Source: a virus. From it: 31,742 nt of DNA. A program made the position numbers and the translations under genes. Below, piece after piece: positions 11,001-16,342 of the stretch (its first letter is position 1; each line of letters opens with the position of its first letter). The notes beneath the pieces were generated by a model. It was not told the origin of the DNA and did not search any database. It saw nothing but the letters and a program-made list of their open reading frames with translations. Where the stretch lies: IMG/VR virus record IMGVR_UViG_3300017720_000037, positions 1 to 31,742 of that record. The stretch is one strand, 5' to 3'.

Positions 11001-11795
11001 TTCTACAGGTTCAAATGTATAAGCGGTATCTTTTAAGTTATCATTAACGTCTTCAACGTTTAAAGCTCCGCTATCAAAAGCGTTCATTATATTAGAAAAC
11101 GCACCTTGTTCAAAAGCGTTCTTGGCTTTAATTGTTTTTTCGTATTCTTGTATTTTCTTATAATTCTCAAAGAATTCTTTTTCACCTTTTTCAGTAAGTG
11201 GATTTAAGTCTAATGTAACTTTATCACCACCTAGATTAGCTGTAATTTTATCATCTAAAAAATAAGAGTTATCATCAAAAACAATACCTGAAAATTCACC
11301 TTGTAAAGCAAGTATAACTTCTTCATTACCTTTTCTTATTATAGTCTCAGGTATTTCTAAGTTTATATCTCCTTGCTCTATTTTAGTCTGAGCGTCTTTA
11401 ACTAGTTTTTCTAATTTTTTTCTTTGAGCTAAACCTGCTCTACCATTATTAGGATCAAATAGTTCGTTATTAAAATGAGCTAGATTAGCCTTAGCTTGTT
11501 TTAATTCTTTAAAAGGGTCTTCATCAAATACATCTGTGGCTGAAGCCAAAGAAATATTTTCCAAATCTAATTCCGTATTCTCGGGTGCTGGATCTATATC
11601 CGTCACTACACTTGCACCCGCATTTGGTACAGTGACTTGTTGAAAATCTATGTTTTCAGTTTCAATCTCCTCAACATCGCCTAGTTCAGCTAGGCCATTT
11701 TGGCTTATATATTGATCAACAAGTTCTACACCACCAGCTAGACCCACTAGCTCGTCATACGTGTATCGTTGTCCCGTTTCTGGGTTTACATACAT
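2049..11795 (-). CDS. Giant multidomain virion/ejection protein (polyvalent type): zincin, sigma-2-like, HAD
   Basis: A single uninterrupted 3248-residue frame. The N-terminus (MYVNPETGQRYTYDEL) begins about 700 mostly helical, acidic residues. A Gly/Ala/Ile-rich region with mild hydrophobicity lies near residues 720-960. HEISH at 1281-1285 with EYAAE at 1358-1362 fits a zinc metallopeptidase. WDPSLGTF at 1516-1523 resembles sigma-70 region 2. A complete HAD phosphatase set follows: DFDDTLA 2330-2336, VLTARP 2407-2412, FTDD 2463-2466. Residues about 2750-3000 hold conserved-looking Trp/Asn/Gln-rich and hydrophobic helices (FQNTPMQYTR, NLIFSTLQNALFAMIPGF), and the end is a Lys/Glu coiled coil. 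The position after two internal-virion-like genes and before the amidase matches T7 gene 16, so packaging in the head and ejection into the host are inferred. No lytic transglycosylase motif was found. Confidence 0.85.
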   Translation of the reverse strand: MYVNPETGQRYTYDELVGLAGGVELVDQYISQNGLAELGDVEEIETENIDFQQVTVPNAGASVVTDIDPAPENTELDLENISLASATDVFDEDPFKELKQAKANLAHFNNELFDPNNGRAGLAQRKKLEKLVKDAQTKIEQGDINLEIPETIIRKGNEEVILALQGEFSGIVFDDNSYFLDDKITANLGGDKVTLDLNPLTEKGEKEFFENYKKIQEYEKTIKAKNAFEQGAFSNIMNAFDSGALNVEDVNDNLKDTAYTFEPVEQEGLVIGYELKQNGQVVASDIFNQEIEGPVRIGNTDSIENYIAKNFTKEDLSKSMANMYPLLSTHLKTLDLEETKRIDAVNSKPDEELFDYDVLSGQFSKLADILKNKEYFTEAEQKAIDYMLKFSANPEGRGEYVDSGSVFTEDELVMLTPEEQLDYVRNLDFLDTMQFADEGVRIDNAALKEKLLNNNLWSNAIDYSVKTQREGAIAKAKQTAAESVMYDYDRRERELVRIGLLVQNAGYDIIKDEIKSEAKIIQNYNDTTSSIIEGEINLIANSLKDIPAKIGYTKTDGIVDNTLFFNLETTKELTEDQQQVYNEANARLITLQNTLGRLESDYKKTIENYVNHVAEASQFREDTNVVVGKDEEGKDVKRNILNEFGSVFKEYEIGSLVAKDFTDASYNIALALPTLFNSEWAINEQKALQRKEEYYKSSAAYDDAFGEGEFGLYSVRTLFQQAPNIILAIGTGSAGNALKLSDGLVKTSIASTFGVTSGTDMYRNLSVQADLLDMANKQVETLNSLWEAGRIDQFDYSQGLLDAEKTIAMGEMTPFQISAASVATGIIEGGVTRYIGSANNTFKFLKDVKGQGQINIYNLFNKPSLNAWGSFAIEGGKRIGGELVEENLIYGGTQGISESLILQRDADWSQFDDTTLATLITAGFANTSGIATSAITQMSATKKFREKINKATSEVQEMVNLMNGPGVSQNQRKTFTAAIKQKLIDIGAEQTALGVDVIALGSENVVDLVGLNVLKNNLLSEAGVTPDMDSNQAQNQIDNYKKEKLTNVEAERFDQNLNSLDTNINSIKEGNKNYDNVETLLGDAGRKARLNLDENTPNWNGKLDKRQELAQVVEEIHRMETESYVNKAKEDTEIQKEWEQLKENAASKYEGDKRKKEYKEKINALQDAFYAQSGRALFDQDTRVVTVSSDIDFKADQLMARENIGALKIIEIPNIEDQISYLYTLAENGKINPKDISLFTDKLKQGGNGFIVDNEYITINKEAADQAMKNGDIRAGVVVYHEISHAIDESYFDTKEEFNKYTDNLYKATSTSENPVLRSLNTKVENALLSNEEYSNDARNDKGELLPFNERGDTFKIEYAAEMQSLSYALEKELNLEDTYGTQNILSKLANRAGFGLKVNTPEKALSYLIGNNAAFRRGEFTSQVRAKVGKEGIKPRQGVNDSKQIADRINIRFEGKENFKPILPKDVDTMVNKVANRAWTRFGSGVPLNIREVHYSRRTYLDHAKSKLREIALKWDPSLGTFPSFMANRGMQRANAFATDLGVPKGKANVRIGEDNAAENVRSTDNTETLNRRAEVEAKEVKPTLKEKVKFSNQAEVENKLEQKLGKEIRYRLPKYNADTTTKQKTDFVNELGKGMQGSFKIVIDAMGARNKTINLYEQFLNENYATLLGPNGLTTTYLAKAFPLAVEKYVNGMGWVKYDKWKGRTKGSKDGQVDFYRSTELGPMAGSTAGNQKIRRVKDIKNAIPLAKFKSKYIKLDNGKLKIPQMPTEALAKQIAQEIGLDMFNEQIQDVDSEIRRDFIERQEFFGADILDNYVEQLMYDVSRPSVKDQLALFTDGERTDWLDNRTRFYDEVKRLNLQELTSTQIKTKLKNAHKAVYGDRFTNEQHIGVANQFGNLLVPQRKTGVLETEQEWFDYLETVITNIDNVENVVKYTGAEQANSVSLRDMSTMQNARDFVEINLYKALKASYGSERALDMMVAFVPPSFSNGMKKAGGFTPQPNNTLLRNPSNMSVRAGIFGDMSDTLRLIQRIDDGVVSISDKTIKFNDGRPDRKVDINTSADVLMQYVNGKFEKSKENTEDKDGNTVVSLQNKNKLDADLAWNFFIDFMKALNASGLDNNTTSLLMGVMNGSNNSALRLAAPVWGRSTKMPYDTLKIPMVRDGKLVKKPNGEQKYEPAYRYEHAIPARAVLFFAYESIFNGNKEIDLDLLKDDYRVTIIPVKEMDDVLGNTGFTQSMLIGYQPGKQEWWKRYYNIFTKGKMPFGLQSYETGDVVGQEFEDFYNSTNGTTGVSLNAQQVIDKNNNADIAMEKARQSLKDSKKLKKIRIFDFDDTLAQSKSMVIVNMPDGSSSRINATEFATDAARLESEGAVFDFAEFSKVVEGKKGPLFDVAKKIADARGSEDLFVLTARPQDAAGPIQEFLASVGLNIPLQNITGLADGKAQAKADWVINKFAEGYNDFYFTDDATKNVKAVKDALDVLDVKSRVQIARVKFQKDLDFEFNKMIERNKGVKAEARYSQVVAQRLGKNKKRFNLFLPPSAEDFKGLTSYMFAGKGKQGEMDQDFFDKALIRPYTSAVAAIETAKQRVSNDYRNLMANFPEIKKVLRSKIPGEQFTYDEAVRVYLWDQADFEIPGISNRDRNILTKIVREDPNLQSFADGILLITKKDTYVEPPTYWQGQTILGDLNTITTKVNRAEYLSEFNENVDVIFSEQNLTKIEAVYGSRVRESLENIIWRMKNGTNRPKGSDRQTNAWMNWLNRSIGAIMFFNRRSALLQLISSVNFINWSDNNPFMAGKAFANQNQYWSDVVMLFNSDKLKQRRAGLKGDINEAEIAAAVKGSKNKMSTFISILLRNGFVFTQVADSVAIATGGATFYRNRINTYKKQGLSQTEAETKAFEDFSRTSEESQQSADPSMISQQQAGMLGRFLLNFQNTPMQYTRLMKKAGLDLVNGRGDAKTNISKIVYYGIVQNLIFSTLQNALFAMIPGFDEPDDELTEEEQLKKYGEVLSKKEDRIANSMIDTILRGSGVGGAVISTIKNAIRRYNFEEKKGFTADHTYTVLELANLSPALGSKLRKIYSAIQTKKFERDVIAEKGFSVTIDGRFQLSPSYQVVGSVVSGAANIPMDRMVAEINAITEAFDNRNTIYQRVALALGFRTWDVNSKIEEFDLIKADAKIRRKEEGKIKAKETRKRKAQEKARLKKLEEEKYNNMSEDQKLEYDLKKDKEFQEKIDSAIEKAMEKLDKLYNE

Positions 11796-11810
11796 ATTTA
11801 TTTATTTTTA

Positions 11811-13577
11811 TTATAAGTCAACGTAATCTGTTAACTGCACTCTTTCATCGTTAGTAAATGAGGATTTTCCATTGTGTTTTGAAGTTACCCAAGCACCAGC
11901 GCCTGTTACACCTTCTGAACTAGAATTCACCCATATCATTGGTTTCCAATTATCTCCAGAAGACGTTATTTTTCTATCACCAGCTTGTGGTTTAGATAAT
12001 CTACCAGACATAGCTGCGCTAAATATATCACCTCTAAAGTTTGTATTTTCAAATCTATTTACTTGAGCGTTTTTATTAGACAAGGCTGTTTGTTGAGCGG
12101 CACTTAAACCTCTATTACCTTGCGGAGCATAAGACATAGATGGATCTGATTCTTTGAAGTAACCATAGTCACCAGCTTTGTAATTAGTAAGACCTCTTTC
12201 TTTTAGTTGCTTTATGTCATCGTCTGTTAATTCTCTTCTAACAAAACCAAAGCCAGGCGTTTCACCCACTTTATCTTCAGCTTCTTTAAGAGTATACTTT
12301 TTATTAGTATCTGGATTTGTACTTTCCATTAGCTGTTCAATATTCATAGAGCTAGTTAATCCGGCATCTTCTCGTATTTTATTTATTTCAGCTAACCTTA
12401 ACCACGCTTTTTGTTGGTCAGGATCTAATGTAACAAAGTCCTCCATCTTAATATCACCCATTTCTAAGCGTTGTTCCATATAAGCTTTCTTATCTCTAGG
12501 TGGTAAAGCATATAAACCAGCTAATCTTCCCTCTAATTGTTTTTCTAAAGCCTTGTCTATGCCTTTCATATCTATAAATTCAGAAGCAACTAAAGTTCTA
12601 ACTTTACCAGCAGCTGTACGTATGGTATCTCCAACAGGCGTCCAAGCTGTTTTAAAACTAGCTGTTATTTCACCTTTTGATTTATCTAGTATATTAGCAT
12701 CTACCAAAGTTTGATTTCCATCAGTGGCTGGTTCAGTTGCTTTTAATAACTGACCGTCCCAGTTTTTCATGTTTTTCTTCCACGTAAAAGTAACACTACC
12801 ATCGTCATTTATTTTATATACATTATTAGCATCTTTGTTTTTAGCCTTTGTTAACCAACCCTCTTCTCCTAAACCACCTTTTAATATTTCAGAACCTTTT
12901 GCAACTGTAGTTACAACTTCTACAACTCTATCACCGTTACTTAATCTCCTGTAATCTTTGCTATCAACAGTCGTTCCTTCAGCTGAAATGTTCGATAAAC
13001 CAAAAGCTGCTAGTTGAGTACCTAGTTGTTCTTGAAAATTACCACCTTCCCAGTTTGATTCACGACCTGGACCTGGCCCATCTTTATATAATTCTACATC
13101 TTGTACGTCTGATAATATTATACCAGCATCGTCTTGTAGATCTCTTAAGTTTTTATTTGCAGCAGAAACTATATCACTATAATCTTTTCTTTGTTCTTTT
13201 GTTAAACCTCCTCTAGTTTCTAAAATAGTTTTAGCTTCTATAGATCCCATTACATAATCATCGTCACCAGGTTTACCAACACCCTCCATTAATCTAACTT
13301 GTATTGCTTTAGCTTTATCTATTATAGAGTTTTCTAAACCAGCGTCTTCAACATCCTCATATATCTGGTCAGCAGATTCGTAAGCTTTTAACGAAGCTTT
13401 GTTCCAAGCTAAATCAAATACATCTTGTTTTTTCTTAGCTATTTCAGCGTTTTTAATTTTAAAATCTACATAATTCTGATAACCTGTAACTACAGCTTGA
13501 CTGACTTGCTGTGCTGCTGCCGCCCAACCTAGAGCTGATTTATCGTTTATTAATTTAGGATTGTCGTATGCACTCAT
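11811..13577 (-). CDS. Internal virion protein candidate, 588 aa (T7 gp15-like position)
   Basis: No catalytic motif is recognised. The first 180 residues are helical and charged, starting with an Ala/Gln-rich segment (LGWAAAAQQVSQAVVTGYQN). Later parts are mixed helix and strand with many Asp, Lys and Gly. The C-terminus (about 510-588) is Ser/Gly/Trp-rich (SSGDNWKPMIWVNSSSEG). No signal peptide or membrane helix is seen. It lies between the small Gly/Ala-rich virion protein gene and the giant protein gene, with gaps of 12 and 15 bases. That is the place T7 gp15 holds between gp14 and gp16. A role in the ejection complex is inferred from order and composition. Confidence 0.75.
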   Translation of the reverse strand: MSAYDNPKLINDKSALGWAAAAQQVSQAVVTGYQNYVDFKIKNAEIAKKKQDVFDLAWNKASLKAYESADQIYEDVEDAGLENSIIDKAKAIQVRLMEGVGKPGDDDYVMGSIEAKTILETRGGLTKEQRKDYSDIVSAANKNLRDLQDDAGIILSDVQDVELYKDGPGPGRESNWEGGNFQEQLGTQLAAFGLSNISAEGTTVDSKDYRRLSNGDRVVEVVTTVAKGSEILKGGLGEEGWLTKAKNKDANNVYKINDDGSVTFTWKKNMKNWDGQLLKATEPATDGNQTLVDANILDKSKGEITASFKTAWTPVGDTIRTAAGKVRTLVASEFIDMKGIDKALEKQLEGRLAGLYALPPRDKKAYMEQRLEMGDIKMEDFVTLDPDQQKAWLRLAEINKIREDAGLTSSMNIEQLMESTNPDTNKKYTLKEAEDKVGETPGFGFVRRELTDDDIKQLKERGLTNYKAGDYGYFKESDPSMSYAPQGNRGLSAAQQTALSNKNAQVNRFENTNFRGDIFSAAMSGRLSKPQAGDRKITSSGDNWKPMIWVNSSSEGVTGAGAWVTSKHNGKSSFTNDERVQLTDYVDL

Positions 13578-13589
13578 AGTAATTATTTT

Positions 13590-14318
13590 TTATGCTGTTG
13601 CAGCTTTATAATTTAAACCAGCTGAAGCCATGCTTGCTACACCTGATATAGCAGATCCCCATGCTCCAGCCTCAGCTTGCGCCGCGTTGGATTGGGCTTG
13701 CATAGCGTTAGCTAGATTACCAGCTTCATACCCTAAGTCTGCATTAGACCTAGCTTCTTCCATTTGCATTTGGAAAGTCTTGCCAGCTGCTTCACCAGCT
13801 TGTAATCTTTGACCTTCTGATATTGCTATACCTTGTAGTCTCTGTTCCTCTGAAACTTTCATAGCTTGAAGTGATGCTTCACCTTGTGCTCTTAGTTGTT
13901 CGTTCTTAGCTTCTTGAGCTTCAATATCTGCAGCAACACCTTTTTTGCTTGCTAAAGCGGCTTGAGCTAAAGCAGTCGCGCCACCAGCACCAGCACCTGT
14001 AGATTTTATTGTGTCTAACGTATTTGCTAAAGCTATATCAGCTTGTTCCATTTTAATCTCTGCAGCTTGCGTTGCTACGCCTAAACTAGAGAATGGATTA
14101 TTCATCATACCTGACAAGTTTTCAGCTAACCCAGATAGATTAACTTGATTTGCATAAGGATTAACTATATCAACTCTAGCGGCTTTAATTGCTGCTATCT
14201 CTGCTCTAGCTCTACGAGCATCATTACGAGCTCCTTTACCCGCTTTTCTTGCCTGGTTAGCTGACACTGCTCCTCCAATAAGGGAAACTCCAGCTCCGAT
14301 TGCTGCTACTGCTGCCAT
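13590..14318 (-). CDS. Gly/Ala-rich internal virion protein candidate, 242 aa (T7 gp14-like)
   Basis: The protein has hydrophobic Gly/Ala-rich ends (AAVAAIGAGVSLIGGAVSAN at residues 2-21 and WGSAISGVASMASAGLNY near the C-terminus). A long Ala/Gln/Glu-rich helical body lies between them (for example ALAQAALASKKGVAADIEAQ). This layout is that of small ejected virion proteins such as T7 gp14 and P22 gp7, which insert in the envelope during DNA delivery; the function here is by analogy. The gene begins one base after the stop of the GNAT-like gene and is followed 12 bases later by the 588-residue protein gene. Confidence 0.75.
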   Translation of the reverse strand: MAAVAAIGAGVSLIGGAVSANQARKAGKGARNDARRARAEIAAIKAARVDIVNPYANQVNLSGLAENLSGMMNNPFSSLGVATQAAEIKMEQADIALANTLDTIKSTGAGAGGATALAQAALASKKGVAADIEAQEAKNEQLRAQGEASLQAMKVSEEQRLQGIAISEGQRLQAGEAAGKTFQMQMEEARSNADLGYEAGNLANAMQAQSNAAQAEAGAWGSAISGVASMASAGLNYKAATA

Positions 14319-14319
14319 A

Positions 14320-14733
14320 TTATCTTATTTTTTTAATTATTTCATGTGATGGATTTTCATCCACCGTGTACCCTAATTTCTTGTGTTTATCTATTAGACT
14401 TTTGCTTCTACCTATACTAAGTATTAATTTAAAACCTCCATCATAAGCCCATTGCTCTAATGAATCTATTAATAATAATATAGCTTGCTCTCTGTCTTTT
14501 TTAATTCTATACTTTGGATTTGATATAATCCATTCCATCCAAGCTATTTTTGAATTTGTTCCGTATAAAAAACCTGCTACTATAGGTTCACCTTCTTTTT
14601 CTATTATAATTCCACCTGTACCGTTTTCAGGTAACATTTCTTGTGCCAAAGGCTCCCACTCTGGCCAAGACTTCCACCATTCTACGATAGTGCTATAGTC
14701 TTTTTCAGTTAGTCTTCTTGCTGTTAATTTCAT
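14320..14733 (-). CDS. GNAT-like acyltransferase-fold protein in T7 gp13 position
   Basis: The 137-residue protein has the layout of the GNAT fold. It opens with the N-terminal strand MKLTARRLTEKDYSTIVEWW. A central strand pair follows with a small-residue turn (IIIEKEGEPIVAGFLYGTN), then a helix after IKKDREQAILLLIDSLEQWA. A late strand-helix comes next (FKLILSIGRSKSLIDKHKKLGYTV). The acetyl-CoA loop, normally R/QxxGxG/A, appears only as RIKKDREQA, so catalysis is uncertain. T7 gp13 (formerly DUF2833) also belongs to the GNAT-like fold and sits just before genes 14-16, as here. It may be a virion assembly factor with a degenerate enzyme fold rather than an active acetyltransferase. Confidence 0.75.
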   Translation of the reverse strand: MKLTARRLTEKDYSTIVEWWKSWPEWEPLAQEMLPENGTGGIIIEKEGEPIVAGFLYGTNSKIAWMEWIISNPKYRIKKDREQAILLLIDSLEQWAYDGGFKLILSIGRSKSLIDKHKKLGYTVDENPSHEIIKKIR

Positions 14734-14747
14734 TTAATTGTATTTGA

Positions 14748-16313
14748 TTAATAAGATGATCTATTGAATTCGCTAGAAACTGCGAATAATTCTCTTTGTG
14801 CTGACTGGTTTGCTGTTGGAACAGTAAACTTTACTTCAGAAGTAAAACCTTTAACGCCTGTTATAGCTTGTCCAAATAAAACCTCACCTTGCTGTACAGC
14901 TGTTAGGTTTAATAAATTAGCAAAATATTTATTTTCTTTTCTTTTAAAATTATTAGTAAACAAAGATGTTTGTAAGTCAGCTAGTGTTGTTGGTAGTTGG
15001 TATTCTGATATTTGTAAAGCAACATCTTGATCTGTTGTTAGCGACTCCATTATCCAACCACTGCTACCTTCATAGTTAATAGTATTAAAGTTTTTAACAA
15101 CTGAAGGTGATGGATTAAGCACTAAATTAACACTAGACGTGTAAGTTGTATTATAAAACTGAGCTCTGTTTACGCTCGTAGAATAATGCTGCCATATTTC
15201 ACCTTCATAATAAGTGTATAGATTATTTCTTAAACTACCTATAGCATCTGGAAAATAATCAAATCTACTAGTCCAACCTTTTACCGCTTCATCAAAAGCA
15301 ACAGTTTCAGGATCAAAACCATTTTTAACTAAACCTTCAGCTCCACCTATAGAAACAATGTATTGCTTATTATGCATGTCATAACCGCCGACTATTGGTA
15401 AACTACCTGCGCCAGCTAAGTTATCTCTAAAGAAATCAATCATACCATACATAGATATTTCAGTAATACCGTCTTGTGATAATCTTAATATTAGATTTTT
15501 AGTTCTATCTGCAAAGTATTTTCTATATCCAAATACACCAAAGCTTTCTGGGTTTGTACTTATTCCGTATTCACCAGCGTAAGGTACTATACCGCCTATT
15601 ACTACATTTGAAGCCGCTTGTAATGGTTGACCTTCTTGAGTATATATAGCGTCTTTATCTATAAGTGCTTTACTTACTTTTAATTCTTGAAATATAATTA
15701 AGTTAGTATCTTCTGCGTAAAGTTTTTGTATAGAGCCATAAGATGGGTCTACGCTTCTACTGATATTTTCTGCTACAGAAAACTGATTAGTATTGTTAAC
15801 ACCCGTTCTAGAATTAAAAACTCCAGAATATATCATAGAATTAAATCTATTGTTTTGAGAGGCGTTATCTTCTACTAAGTAGGCTTTTACACCTAAATCT
15901 ACATTTGTATTATTGTAACCTCCTCTTATCCTAGCTTCTTCAGCATACCAGTCTGATGGATCACTTGAATAAACTCTAGGTATTTCAGTAAACAATTCAA
16001 TAGGACCAAAAATTAAAACATCAGTAGCCGTTAAATTAACAGCTCTAGATAAAGTAACTGTGTAAGGTGATGCGCTCATTGAAGAAGATATCAAATAAAC
16101 TCTACTTGGAAATCCTACCACATCAACCCCGTTTGCATCTTTAGCATAAACTCTTTGTCCATAACCTAAGTCAGGAACGTAAGTAGTAATTGTTTGAGTA
16201 ACACTATCAGCATCTACACTTATTATACCCGTATTAGGTCTAACCTCTGCTATAGAATCCATCTTCTTTATCCAAAAAGAGTTAAAATAGTTTATTTCAA
16301 TAGTTGCCGCCAT
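14748..16313 (-). CDS. Tail/muzzle distal-half protein, P22 gp10-like family, 521 aa
   Basis: The middle of the protein carries the pattern I associate with the distal part of P22 gp10-like tail needle-adaptor or muzzle proteins of Bacteroidota podoviruses. That pattern is GSIQKLYAEDTNLIIFQE, then KDAIYTQEGQP, GISTNPESFGVFGYRKYF and LSQDGITEISMYGM. The N-terminal 90 residues form a Thr/Val-rich beta domain, and the C-terminus is beta-rich. It should sit in the short tail next to the 1783-residue protein, whose gene ends 29 bases upstream in another frame. Both genes have proper stops and starts, so this looks like a natural two-gene version of a family that is often one chain. The tail location is well supported; the exact subunit is inferred. 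Confidence 0.75.
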   Translation of the reverse strand: MAATIEINYFNSFWIKKMDSIAEVRPNTGIISVDADSVTQTITTYVPDLGYGQRVYAKDANGVDVVGFPSRVYLISSSMSASPYTVTLSRAVNLTATDVLIFGPIELFTEIPRVYSSDPSDWYAEEARIRGGYNNTNVDLGVKAYLVEDNASQNNRFNSMIYSGVFNSRTGVNNTNQFSVAENISRSVDPSYGSIQKLYAEDTNLIIFQELKVSKALIDKDAIYTQEGQPLQAASNVVIGGIVPYAGEYGISTNPESFGVFGYRKYFADRTKNLILRLSQDGITEISMYGMIDFFRDNLAGAGSLPIVGGYDMHNKQYIVSIGGAEGLVKNGFDPETVAFDEAVKGWTSRFDYFPDAIGSLRNNLYTYYEGEIWQHYSTSVNRAQFYNTTYTSSVNLVLNPSPSVVKNFNTINYEGSSGWIMESLTTDQDVALQISEYQLPTTLADLQTSLFTNNFKRKENKYFANLLNLTAVQQGEVLFGQAITGVKGFTSEVKFTVPTANQSAQRELFAVSSEFNRSSY

Positions 16314-16342
16314 ATTATATTATCACTTATTTTTTTAATTTA

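Noticed and set aside
2049-11795. Giant protein as a virion-packaged RNA polymerase, as in crAss-like phages
   Set aside because: No DxDGD-type catalytic motif was found anywhere in the 3248 residues; the acidic DFDDT motif is the HAD nucleophile site.
2049-11795. Giant protein as a lytic transglycosylase-bearing gp16
   Set aside because: I looked for a SLT-type ES...GxxQ pattern near the N-terminus and did not see one; the lytic activity seems to be in the separate amidase.
16314-16342. Frameshift or sequencing error splitting the tail protein
   Set aside because: There are tandem TAA stops, a 29-base A/T-rich leader and a clean ATG in another frame, as at other gene junctions here.
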